Below are positions 7,628 through 14,738 of a stretch of 26,178 bases of DNA, one piece after another (positions within the stretch are counted from its first letter, which is position 1; each line of letters starts with the position of its first letter). A program made the translations under genes and the position numbers. Where the stretch lies: the NCBI GenBank assembly GCA_964458545.1, contig CAYWJF010000022.1:1-26178 (forward strand). The letters are read 5' to 3'. The notes beneath the pieces were generated by a model that saw only the letters and a program-made list of their open reading frames with translations, did not search any database and was not told where the DNA came from. Source of the DNA: JAYFNU01 sp964458545 (GTDB taxonomy: Bacteria > Bacillota > Clostridia > Oscillospirales > Ruminococcaceae).

Positions 7628-8308
7628 CTATTGTTTTGGATACTCATTACAAAGAAGTCTATAGGGCGGCTCGTCCTCCTCTATTGTGGGAAAACGACCG
7701 AGGGGCTTGTAAAAGCGGTTGTCTGTATTGTCGTCGTTACACATTGAAACCTCGCCGATAAGCACCGTGCCCGTGCCCACCTCCACATTAAAGTCGTGGT
7801 ATAGTCCCTGATAGATGCTTATGCTTTCGCCGGGCGTAAGGCGCACCCTCGCGCCCGCAGGAACAAGGTATTCACGTCCGTCGGATAAAATCTTAACGTC
7901 TGTACTGTCGAAGCCGCCGTCAGGCGTAGAATTATAGACTTGTATAAGCAGGTTTCCGCCTCCACGGTTTATAATGTCCTCCATTTTGCTCCAATGAAAA
8001 TGCATAGGAGAATTCTGCCCCTCAAAAAGCATTAACAGCTTTTCCGCGTAGGTCTTTTTGTATTTATCCTTTTTAGCAAGGTTGCCGTTTCTTAGAGTAA
8101 TAAGGGTAAAGCCGACCTTTGAAAAGTCACCCTCGCCATAGTCGGTGACATCCCAACCGAGCATATTATCGCGTATCTCGTCGTACTCGCCGCCCTTAAT
8201 CTGCCACTCCTCAGGTGAGAAGCGGCAAAACGGCGGAAGCGCAAAGCCGTGCTTTACCGCGAGCTCTTCCATTGTCTTTATAGCTTTGTTAATTTCAGAG
8301 CGTTTCAT
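7628..8308 (-). CDS. D-lyxose isomerase (cupin sugar isomerase)
   Basis: A 226-aa member of the D-lyxose ketol-isomerase family, which interconverts D-lyxose and D-xylulose and, more slowly, D-mannose and D-fructose. The MKRSEINKAI start and HGFALPPFCRFSPEEW are close to the known E. coli O157 enzyme, about 227 aa. Metal ligands of the cupin barrel are visible as His103, His105 and Glu110 (MHFHWSKMED) and His171 (LYHDF). The frame is open to an upstream ATG at 8353, but the start at 8308 is chosen for its family-length N terminus, the AAGGAG site and the ATGA overlap with the flavodoxin stop. It probably channels pentose or mannose into central metabolism. Confidence 0.88.
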   Translation of the reverse strand: MKRSEINKAIKTMEELAVKHGFALPPFCRFSPEEWQIKGGEYDEIRDNMLGWDVTDYGEGDFSKVGFTLITLRNGNLAKKDKYKKTYAEKLLMLFEGQNSPMHFHWSKMEDIINRGGGNLLIQVYNSTPDGGFDSTDVKILSDGREYLVPAGARVRLTPGESISIYQGLYHDFNVEVGTGTVLIGEVSMCNDDNTDNRFYKPLGRFPTIEEDEPPYRLLCNEYPKQ

Positions 8309-8757
8309 CTTAAGAACTCCTTTTTCGCAAAGACCCTTCCCCACATACAACATACGCTTGTATAGCTTTTCGCGTGGGTTTTAAGTATTCCGTCCAGCCT
8401 TTCAGCCGCCTTTTCGTAACGCATGGGAAGCGAAAAATGAACGAAGATATATTCCGCCGACTTAACCTTTCCCGAAATCTCTTCGGCGTAGCTCTTTATG
8501 GGAGCGCAGAAGGTAAAGACCCATATAGGCGAGCAGATTACTACCTTATCGTACGCCTCGGCTTTCCTTTCAGCCTTCTCAAGCGGCATACCCCAGCGGT
8601 GCATACCGAAACGCCCACACCACCAAAAGCCGAGAAAGCCCTTAGTTCTTTCGGTTGTTTTTATCTCCATTAGGTCCGCGCCGAGCTCTTCCGCCTTTTC
8701 CTTCGCGAGCCGCGCGGCATATCCCTTGCGGGAAAAATAAACTACGAGAGTTTTCAC
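8305..8757 (-). CDS. Flavodoxin-like protein
   Basis: A 150-aa flavodoxin-fold protein. The first strand and phosphate-binding loop are seen in LVVYFSRKGYAARLA (4-18), where SRKGYAA takes the place of the usual S/T-x-T-G-x-T FMN loop. YDKVVICSPIWVFTFCAPIKSYAE (about 69-92) corresponds to the second flavin loop found in flavodoxin-like oxidoreductases. It overlaps both neighbours by four bases, so it is co-translated with the membrane protein upstream and the lyxose isomerase downstream. It probably binds FMN and carries electrons in the cytosol. Its partner is not evident, and the loop's departure from consensus leaves cofactor binding unproven. Confidence 0.75.
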   Translation of the reverse strand: MKTLVVYFSRKGYAARLAKEKAEELGADLMEIKTTERTKGFLGFWWCGRFGMHRWGMPLEKAERKAEAYDKVVICSPIWVFTFCAPIKSYAEEISGKVKSAEYIFVHFSLPMRYEKAAERLDGILKTHAKSYTSVCCMWGRVFAKKEFLR

Positions 8758-9179
8758 TTTGCTTCCTTCTCTTTTCTTTTTAGTAGTATTGCTGTTAAGG
8801 CTTCGAGCAGCCCAAATATAAAGTACGCCGTCGAAAGCCAGTTAAACGGGAAGATAACAAACTGAATACAAATCCAGAGCATTAAAAGCACGCCGCATAT
8901 TATGCCGTAAAGCGAGCCGTTCGTACGGCGGCGAAGAAGCGTATACGCCGTAAAAAGCTGAGTTAAGCCGTTAACGATAATGAGCGAAATACCCGGGAAA
9001 ATCAGGTTGGTAAACAAAACGTCGTAAAACGGTAGCTTCTTAAAGCCCGTAAAGAAAAAGTCGTATCCGAAAACTACGCCCGTAGGGTCGATAAACATAG
9101 AAACGCCACCCCAAAGAGCGCCTATTCCTATAAAAAAGCACCAGAACAAAAGCATTCCCCGTAAAGTTTTAATTTTCAT
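8754..9179 (-). CDS. Small four-helix integral membrane protein
   Basis: A 141-aa protein of unknown function with four hydrophobic segments (near 9-29, 56-78, 85-107, 112-133) and a lysine-rich C terminus (LLKRKEKEAK), suggesting a cytoplasmic tail. It is the first gene of a four-gene minus-strand operon and overlaps the flavodoxin gene by ATGA. The start at 9179 has an AGAGGT site upstream. I do not recognise a named family. The flavodoxin neighbour could hint at a redox-linked membrane function, but nothing in the sequence shows it. Confidence 0.7.
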   Translation of the reverse strand: MKIKTLRGMLLFWCFFIGIGALWGGVSMFIDPTGVVFGYDFFFTGFKKLPFYDVLFTNLIFPGISLIIVNGLTQLFTAYTLLRRRTNGSLYGIICGVLLMLWICIQFVIFPFNWLSTAYFIFGLLEALTAILLKRKEKEAK

Positions 9180-9222
9180 TTTTTACCTCTCTTATGCTGT
9201 ATAATACCCCTCATTTTTCGGC

Positions 9223-9228
9223 ATTATA
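9223..9228 (-). promoter_or_regulatory. -10 box for the 9179-6253 operon
   Basis: A perfect TATAAT on the minus strand, about 44 bp before the ATG at 9179. The -35 position is weak, so this is a tentative promoter in a short divergent region. Confidence 0.4.
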
Positions 9229-9255
9229 GCTATGGTTTTTGCGCTACACATATTA

Positions 9256-9261
9256 TATAAT
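9256..9261 (+). promoter_or_regulatory. -10 box for the 57-aa protein gene
   Basis: A perfect TATAAT 25 bp upstream of the ATG at 9286 and just ahead of a GGGAGGG site (9271-9277). No good -35 is seen. Confidence 0.4.
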
Positions 9262-9285
9262 CAAAATGAAGGGAGGGTTCAATTT

Positions 9286-9459
9286 ATGAAAGACCTGCTT
9301 TTCGACGAGTGCGCAAATAAACGCGCCGACAAGCTTACTCCCGCTGTCGCGGCGGATATTCCAGACGCGGAGCGAATCTACAACGACGAAATCCCCGAAT
9401 TTGAAAAGGGCTTGACCGACGAGGTGTACGCCGACGCGGAAGCGCCCGAAGAAGTATAG
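9286..9459 (+). CDS. 57-aa acidic small protein of unknown function
   Basis: A 57-codon frame starting MKDLLFDECANK, with a GGGAGGG ribosome binding site eight bases upstream and a strong terminator six bases after the stop. It therefore looks like a real monocistronic gene rather than a chance frame. The C-terminal half is very acidic (IPDAERIYNDEIPEFEKG, then a tail ending APEEV). There is one Cys (residue 9), no signal peptide and no membrane segment. No family is recognised. An in-frame ATG further upstream (9232) lacks a ribosome site. Confidence 0.7.
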   Translation: MKDLLFDECANKRADKLTPAVAADIPDAERIYNDEIPEFEKGLTDEVYADAEAPEEV

Positions 9460-9464
9460 CAACC

Positions 9465-9492
9465 GCCCCGCGTTTCGCGGGGCTTATTTTAT
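9465..9492. terminator. GC-rich Rho-independent terminator, probably bidirectional
   Basis: GCCCCGCG (9465-9472) and CGCGGGGC (9476-9483) form a perfect 8-bp stem with a TTT loop, followed by TTATTTTATT. It ends the 57-aa gene and lies just past the stop of the convergent U32 gene, so it may also close the aromatic operon, though the minus strand has no U-run. Confidence 0.85.
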
Positions 9493-11534
9493 TATAAAAG
9501 CTCTCTGAAATAGAGACCGTTCGTATGCTCAGCGGGCGGCGCCGAATGCCGCTTGTAATTCTCGACAGCGTCGGCGCACTCTTTCGGTGTCTCGTCGGTA
9601 AAGGAAAAGACGAGAAAATCAACACCGTTTAAGTTTTTGTCCGACATATAAAGCTTTATCGGGTTTAGGAGGGTGGAATATGCCCTTTCGCGGCAGAGGA
9701 TTGGAAAAACGTTGCCCTTGCGGTCTGTTACGCTCGTTTTACCCTCACAGCCGCCGCAGCCGCTCTTGCCCCGCCCGGGACAGTTTCTAAAAAGCATAAG
9801 CGGAAGCCTTCCGTAAGCAAATATACCCGTAGCGGCTCCGCTCAGCCGCCTTATTCTGTCGAGCGAAAGCTCAAACGAGACGGTAGCCTCGTCTAAGCCG
9901 AGCCGCGTGTATTCATAAAGCGCGAGGCTGTTCGTTATGTTAAGACCGTGCCCGCCGATAATATACAAATCCGCCCTTCGAGCGGTGTAAAGCGAGCCGA
10001 TATTCTGAACAACAGCGGCCTCAAGACCCGCCGCGGCAAGCTCGGTAAGCGCTGTGGCGCTCCTACTTTCGCCCACGGAATAATCAAGCGTCGGCAGTAT
10101 AGCCGCGAGCTTATCACCGTATTTTTCGATAAGCGCGGGGCTTTTTAATATCTCATTTATCAGCAACGCGTATCTGTCGGCGTTATCCACCGCCTCAGCT
10201 TGCTTCGCGGTTTCGGCAAAGACATATAGCGTCGGCGTTCTTTCGGTGTCGCCCGCCTTTACCTTCGGCAGCTCGCAGTCGGTAAAAACCTTCGGGCGCG
10301 GAAGCTCCCGCAAGGTAAGAAGCCTCTCCAGCGCCGTTCTTCTCAGCTCATTTATCTCTGACGGAGAAACAAAAAGCCCGTCGTCATTAGTAACGGAAAG
10401 CTTACTGAGAAAGAACGGTGTGCCGCCTGTCTTTTCAAGGTTTCTGCTCGCAAGCTCCATATCGGTAGCTCGGGTTTTCGCCTGCTCGGGCAGCACCGAG
10501 CCCGTTACCGTGACGTTATTTTCACCGTCTGAAACGTTCAAAACTGACGGCTTATCCTTTGCTATAGTTAGCTTCATATTTACGGGAACAACGCTCTTTT
10601 CAAGGCGGGTAAGCTCGGCGATTTTCCCGAGCACCCCCTTCATTGCGGCGACGTCGTCCTCGCTCCTTACGCCGAACATATCAACGGTTCTCTTTGCGTT
10701 ATAATATCCATCCGTAAAGCCGCTACGGGAAAAAGCGCCACGCAGTAGTTCCTCGTCGTACTCCTTCTCCTCGCGCGAAAGAACGCAGGCGTTAACCGCC
10801 GCCGCGACATATTCGGGGCGCTTTAGCCTGCCCTCGATTTTTAGTGAAGCGACCCCCGCTTTCTCAAGCTCGCCGATATATTTAATGTGCGACATATCTT
10901 TTAAGGAAAGCGCGTAGCTTCTTTCGCCGCTCTTGAAATTAAGCCTGCAGGGACCAGCACAGCGCCCTCGGTTGCCGCTGCGCCCGCCGAGCACCGACGA
11001 AAGGTAACAACAGCCCGACACGCTCATACAAAGCGCGCCGTGAACAAAAACCTCGGTCTCAATACCACAGTTTTCAGTGATATACTTAATCTCTTCGAAG
11101 GAAAGCTCGCGCGAAAGCACGACGCGTGAAAAGCCAAGCTCCTTTGCCGCAAGCGCTCCGTCAAGGTTATGTATCGCCATCTGGGTTGAGGCGTGAAGCA
11201 TAAGCGTGGGGCAGCAACCACGAACGAGCCGCGCAACGCCTAAATCTTGAACAATAACCGCGTCCGCCCCGCTGTTCGCTATCTCTTCGATAGTCTCTTT
11301 CACCTGCGGTAGCTCCTCGTCGGTAACGAGGGTATTAAGGGTAACGTGAACCTTAACGTTGCGCGCGTGGGCGTAACCGACCGCCTTCGCAAGCTCCGCA
11401 CCGTCAAAGTTAACAGCACCCGCTCTGGCGTTAAAGCCTTTTGTGCCGAGATATACCGCGTCCGCGCCGCTTCTTACGGCGCTTACTAAATGCTCAAACC
11501 CGCCCGCAGGCGCTAAAATTTCAATTCTGTTCAT
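9492..11534 (-). CDS. U32-family protein, RlhA-like (DUF3656 type), probable 23S rRNA hydroxylase
   Basis: 680 aa from the ATG at 11534. The N-terminal U32 domain starts MNRIEILAPAGG and carries the U32 signature from VFVHGALCMSVSGCC to GRCAGPC, with four conserved cysteines (169, 176, 192, 196) expected to bind an Fe-S cluster. A middle region (about 260-410) and a C-terminal domain follow. The latter has a second cysteine set (585, 593, 596, 614) in NCPGRGKSGCGGC and FPILC. This long architecture matches E. coli RlhA (YdcP), which hydroxylates C2501 of 23S rRNA. The frame is open to 11651, but that lies inside the previous gene. The ATG at 11534 gives the family N terminus, a GAGG site and a 14-base overlap. 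The database name peptidase is historical; a hydroxylase role is more likely. Confidence 0.82.
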   Translation of the reverse strand: MNRIEILAPAGGFEHLVSAVRSGADAVYLGTKGFNARAGAVNFDGAELAKAVGYAHARNVKVHVTLNTLVTDEELPQVKETIEEIANSGADAVIVQDLGVARLVRGCCPTLMLHASTQMAIHNLDGALAAKELGFSRVVLSRELSFEEIKYITENCGIETEVFVHGALCMSVSGCCYLSSVLGGRSGNRGRCAGPCRLNFKSGERSYALSLKDMSHIKYIGELEKAGVASLKIEGRLKRPEYVAAAVNACVLSREEKEYDEELLRGAFSRSGFTDGYYNAKRTVDMFGVRSEDDVAAMKGVLGKIAELTRLEKSVVPVNMKLTIAKDKPSVLNVSDGENNVTVTGSVLPEQAKTRATDMELASRNLEKTGGTPFFLSKLSVTNDDGLFVSPSEINELRRTALERLLTLRELPRPKVFTDCELPKVKAGDTERTPTLYVFAETAKQAEAVDNADRYALLINEILKSPALIEKYGDKLAAILPTLDYSVGESRSATALTELAAAGLEAAVVQNIGSLYTARRADLYIIGGHGLNITNSLALYEYTRLGLDEATVSFELSLDRIRRLSGAATGIFAYGRLPLMLFRNCPGRGKSGCGGCEGKTSVTDRKGNVFPILCRERAYSTLLNPIKLYMSDKNLNGVDFLVFSFTDETPKECADAVENYKRHSAPPAEHTNGLYFRELL

Positions 11535-12747
11535 TCTTCCTCGCTTCATACTCTCGGCTTCTGGTTCTAAGCATATCCCCCACTTGAAGATGTATGGGAC
11601 AATCAATGTAATAGATATCCTTCGCTCTGTTTGCCTTATCGGTTGCTTCACCCTCTTCGGTTGTTATCCCGCTCGCAATAAAGCTCTCTCCTACAGTCTC
11701 GGGTCGAAGCACCTCAAGTGTTTCGCCCTCTTTAAAGAGATTTCGCTGTTCTATCTTTACTCTGCCGTCCTTCTCGTCCTCTATTACCTCCGCTACAAAG
11801 GTACAGTCACGAATATAAACGCCGTTATCCGGGCGAAACTCGCTCATTTTACCGAAATAGAAGCCGCTTGAATAGGGGCGGTGGCTTACGCTGTGAAGCT
11901 CCCGCTCAAGCTTCTTAGTTTCCTCAGTTCTGTCAAAGCGCTTTCTGTAAGCGTTAACAACCGTAGCGACGTAATAGGGTGATTTCATTCTACCCTCGAT
12001 TTTAAAAGAGCTTATTCCCGCCTTTATTAGCTCGTCGGTAAACGCCATACAGTTTAAATCCTGAGAGCTGAGTATCGCGGTGCCGTGCTCGTCCTCTTCA
12101 ATGGGGAAGAATTCGCCCGGGCGTTTCTCCTCGCAAAGGTGGTACATCCAGCGGCAGGATTGAGCGCAGTCACCTCGGTTGCCGCTGCGGTTGGTAAGGT
12201 AGGCGCTTAAAAGGCAGCGGCCCGAATAGGACATACACATAGCGCCGTGAACGAACGCCTCGAGCTCCAATTCTTTAGGCGTATTAGCACGAAGAAGGGC
12301 GATATCCTCTATACTCATCTCGCGCGCGAGGACTATCCTCGACGCGCCCATATTATAGTAAACCATAGCCGCCGCGTAGTTCTGGCAGTTAGCCTGTGTG
12401 CTAATATGAATAGGAAGCTCAGGACAAGCCGCCTTCATTACCGACACAGCACCGATATCCGACACTATCGCCGCGTCCGCGCCGAGCGAATAAAGCGCTT
12501 TCGCGTAATCACTAAGAAGAGGTATCTCCGCGTTCTTCGCGAAGCTGTTTACCGTTATATAAAGCTTACGCCCATTATTATGACAGAATTCAGCGGCGGC
12601 TCTTATTCCCTCTTCCGAAAACGCCGCCGCGGCGGCGCGAAGCTGCATAAAAGGTCCGCCTATATAAACCGCGTCAGCGCCGAAGCGCACCGCGCTTTTT
12701 AAGCAATCAAAATCTCCCGCGGGAGCGAGAAGCTCGGGCTTTTCCAT
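11521..12747 (-). CDS. U32-family protein, TrhP (YegQ/YrrO)-like, probable tRNA U34 hydroxylase
   Basis: A 408-aa U32 protein beginning MEKPELLAPAGD. The full U32 signature EAFVHGAMCMSYSGRCLLS (163-181) is present, with Cys171, Cys178, Cys194 and Cys198 as the likely Fe-S ligands, followed by the SSFKIEGRMKSPYYVA segment. A C-terminal beta-type domain (about 325-400) matches the U32 C-terminal extension. Size and layout match TrhP of E. coli and TrhP2 of B. subtilis, which form 5-hydroxyuridine at tRNA position 34 and need prephenate-pathway genes. GAGGTG lies six bases before the ATG. It follows aroQ in the aromatic operon and overlaps the second U32 gene, so both are probably co-transcribed. 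Substrate assignment is by family only. Confidence 0.85.
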   Translation of the reverse strand: MEKPELLAPAGDFDCLKSAVRFGADAVYIGGPFMQLRAAAAAFSEEGIRAAAEFCHNNGRKLYITVNSFAKNAEIPLLSDYAKALYSLGADAAIVSDIGAVSVMKAACPELPIHISTQANCQNYAAAMVYYNMGASRIVLAREMSIEDIALLRANTPKELELEAFVHGAMCMSYSGRCLLSAYLTNRSGNRGDCAQSCRWMYHLCEEKRPGEFFPIEEDEHGTAILSSQDLNCMAFTDELIKAGISSFKIEGRMKSPYYVATVVNAYRKRFDRTEETKKLERELHSVSHRPYSSGFYFGKMSEFRPDNGVYIRDCTFVAEVIEDEKDGRVKIEQRNLFKEGETLEVLRPETVGESFIASGITTEEGEATDKANRAKDIYYIDCPIHLQVGDMLRTRSREYEARKNEQN

Positions 12748-12768
12748 AAGTTCACCTCATTTAATATG

Positions 12769-12774
12769 AGTATA
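12769..12774 (-). promoter_or_regulatory. Possible internal -10 box before the U32 pair
   Basis: TATACT on the minus strand lies about 22 bp before the U32 start codon in an AT-rich stretch. The -35 is poor, and the sequence beyond is lost in the N-run. It could give the U32 genes some expression independent of the attenuator. Confidence 0.3.
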
Positions 12775-12799
12775 AACTATTTTTAATATAAATAAAAGC

Positions 12800-12899
12800 N
12801 NNNNNNNNNNNNNNNNNNNNNNNNNNNNNNNNNNNNNNNNNNNNNNNNNNNNNNNNNNNNNNNNNNNNNNNNNNNNNNNNNNNNNNNNNNNNNNNNNNN
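12800..12899. other. Assembly gap (100 N)
   Basis: Exactly 100 N, the usual placeholder for a gap of unknown size. It removes the C-terminal part of aroQ and possibly some sequence between aroQ and the U32 genes. The real distance cannot be read from the window. Confidence 0.98.
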
Positions 12900-13164
12900 T
12901 AAGCGCGTCCGCAATAGCAACGCTCGTGTGGGTATATCCCGCGGGATTGATAATTATACCGTCCACCCGCTTATAGGCGCGCTGTATTTTTTCTATTATA
13001 TCGCCCTCGTGGTTGCTCTGGTAGCATTCGCACTCCACGCCGAACTTGTTGCAGGCATCCACTACGCACCAGACAAGCTCGTTATAGTTGCTCGTTCCAT
13101 AGATTTCGGGCTCGCGCACGCCGAGCATATTAATGTTAGGTCCGTTTACCATAAGAAACTTCAT
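12900..13164 (-). CDS. aroQ: Type II 3-dehydroquinate dehydratase, 5' part (cut by gap)
   Basis: The first 88 residues of a type II dehydroquinase, which dehydrates 3-dehydroquinate to 3-dehydroshikimate. MVNGPNINMLGVREPEIYG (5-23) holds the family N-terminal motif and the catalytic-loop Arg and Tyr. ECYQSNHEGDIIEKIQ and IIINPAGYTHTSVAIADAL follow as expected. The family is about 145 aa, so roughly 55-60 residues lie in the N-run. The frame that continues through the N to 12757 has an unrelated AT-rich tail and should not be used. Its start overlaps the stop of the fusion gene upstream by ATGA. Confidence 0.92.
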
Positions 13165-14738
13165 TTTAACGCCTCCGTTATCTCTAATACAGTTCGTTGC
13201 GGCTCTGAATTATTGTCAACACTGATATCGCAAAAATCTCTGTATATTGGTTCACGCTCGATTAGCATACGCGAAAGCTCCGCAATACTGCCGCTGAGCG
13301 GGCGCGCGAGAGTATCGAGCTTATCAAGGTCGCGGCGAATATATACAATCACGCCGTTCGCCTTAAGGTTTCGCCTGTTCTCTTCAAGGAGAACCGCTCC
13401 GCCGCCCGTAGCTATTATCCTTCCGTTTTCGCGCGAAACCTCCGCTGTAACCTCGCGCTCAAGCTCACGGAAGCGCTCCTCACCGTAGGTGGAGAAAATC
13501 TCAGGCACCGACATCTCCGCTTTCTTCTCTATTTCCGTATCAAGGTCAATGACCTCGCGGGAAAGCAGCTTCTTAAGCTCGTACGCAACAGTAGTTTTAC
13601 CACAGCCGGGCATACCGATTAAAACGATATTCTGTACGTCGCTGATTATCTCGGCCATTACCTTTTCGACACGCGAGAAATCTATCGCCTCTCCCGTGAA
13701 AAGCTCGGACGCCCGTTTAGCCTGAGCGACGAGCATAGAAAGTCCGCCGCAAGCCGTCATACCGAGGCTTCGCGCCTGCTCAACGAGACGCGTGTTAAGG
13801 GGGTTGTATACAACGTCGAGCACCGCTTTACAGTTCGGAAAAACGGCTAAATCGACTATCTGCTTGTCAATTTCGGGGTAGGTGCCGACGGGAGTTGTGT
13901 TTACGACTATCTCAGCGTCGCTGTGCCGCTCAAGGTTAGTGTAGTTGTCGTCCCCCGTGCGCGAAACAACGAAGCAACTACCGCCGTTCTCTTCTATGGC
14001 GTTGCAGACCATAGCGCTTGTACCGCCGCTTCCGAAAACTATCGCTTTTTTGCCGTTAAAATCCACACCCGCTCGCTTCGCCATAAACATAAAGCCGTCG
14101 TAGTCGGTGTTGTCGCCGTAAAGCTTGCCATCGGGCTTCACCACCACCGTATTTACGCTGCCTATCTGCCGCGCGCGCTCTGAAACCTCGTCACAAAGAG
14201 CAAAGACGGTCTTCTTATAGGGAATAGTTATATTAAGCCCCACAAAGCTCTTGCGTTTTATGTATTCCTCCACCTTTTCAGGCTCAAGATTAATTATATC
14301 GTATCGATAGTTTGAAAGCCGTTCGTGAATCTGCTTAGAAAAGCTGTAAACAAGGTTCCTTCCGACAAGCCCATAGCCCGTAGCTCTTTCTGGCTTAACG
14401 CTCTCCTCCCTCACCGTTTCTGCGGGTTCTTCGGTGATTACAGCCGTGTCTTCGTTCGAAAGCGCCACTTTATTCGCGGCTATCAGCTTTTCTTGATACT
14501 CTCGGCTTAGTTCAAGCATCCTTTCATAAAGCCGCGCCGCATAATCGGAAAACTCGGCGGATACCGCGCCCTTAACGCGGTAAAGCACCTCTTTTTCACG
14601 TTCCTCGTTAAAAACAGGTATATTGTTCTCGAGCTTATACAGCGCAATTTCGGCGGCGGTATTCATCCGCGCCTCGAAAAGCCGAGCAAGCTCCCCGTCA
14701 ATCTCGTTTATTCTTTTTCTGAGTTCTTCTATATTCAT
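13161..14738 (-). CDS. Trifunctional chorismate mutase / shikimate dehydrogenase / shikimate kinase fusion
   Basis: A 525-aa fusion in one frame. Residues 1-88 are an AroQ-class all-helical chorismate mutase (LRKRINEIDGELARLFEARM; KLENNIPVFNEEREKEVL). An acidic linker (about 89-118) follows. Residues about 121-366 are AroE, with NITIPYKK (Lys175 as catalytic candidate), YGDNTDYDGF (Asp212), the NADP loop GSGGTS (236-241) and GGLSMLVAQAKRASELFTG. Residues about 369-525 are AroK, with Walker A GMPGCGKT (375-382), the DLDTEIE substrate/metal segment (398-404) and GGG (445-447). The three activities convert dehydroshikimate to shikimate to shikimate-3-phosphate, and chorismate to prephenate. AroE-AroK fusions are known; the added mutase is less usual. 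The usual GxPxxHSxSP shikimate loop is replaced by GRNLVYSFSKQIH. It overlaps aroC and aroQ by four bases each. Confidence 0.92.
   Translation of the reverse strand: MNIEELRKRINEIDGELARLFEARMNTAAEIALYKLENNIPVFNEEREKEVLYRVKGAVSAEFSDYAARLYERMLELSREYQEKLIAANKVALSNEDTAVITEEPAETVREESVKPERATGYGLVGRNLVYSFSKQIHERLSNYRYDIINLEPEKVEEYIKRKSFVGLNITIPYKKTVFALCDEVSERARQIGSVNTVVVKPDGKLYGDNTDYDGFMFMAKRAGVDFNGKKAIVFGSGGTSAMVCNAIEENGGSCFVVSRTGDDNYTNLERHSDAEIVVNTTPVGTYPEIDKQIVDLAVFPNCKAVLDVVYNPLNTRLVEQARSLGMTACGGLSMLVAQAKRASELFTGEAIDFSRVEKVMAEIISDVQNIVLIGMPGCGKTTVAYELKKLLSREVIDLDTEIEKKAEMSVPEIFSTYGEERFRELEREVTAEVSRENGRIIATGGGAVLLEENRRNLKANGVIVYIRRDLDKLDTLARPLSGSIAELSRMLIEREPIYRDFCDISVDNNSEPQRTVLEITEALK

Noticed and set aside
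8309..8353. Upstream ATG at 8353 for D-lyxose isomerase
   Set aside because: It lies inside the flavodoxin gene. The ATG at 8308 has AAGGAG and the family-length N terminus.
11535..11651. Upstream start for the long U32 gene at 11651
   Set aside because: It lies inside the previous U32 gene and adds 39 residues not found in the family. The ATG at 11534 has a ribosome site and the family N terminus.
9492..12747. U32 genes taken as secreted collagenases or peptidases
   Set aside because: No signal peptide, four Fe-S-type cysteines and TrhP/RlhA-like layouts make RNA hydroxylation the better reading.
12757..12899. Extension of aroQ through the N-run to 12757
   Set aside because: The residues after the gap are AT-rich and unlike AroQ. 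They are the upstream region of the U32 gene, and frame across N is meaningless.
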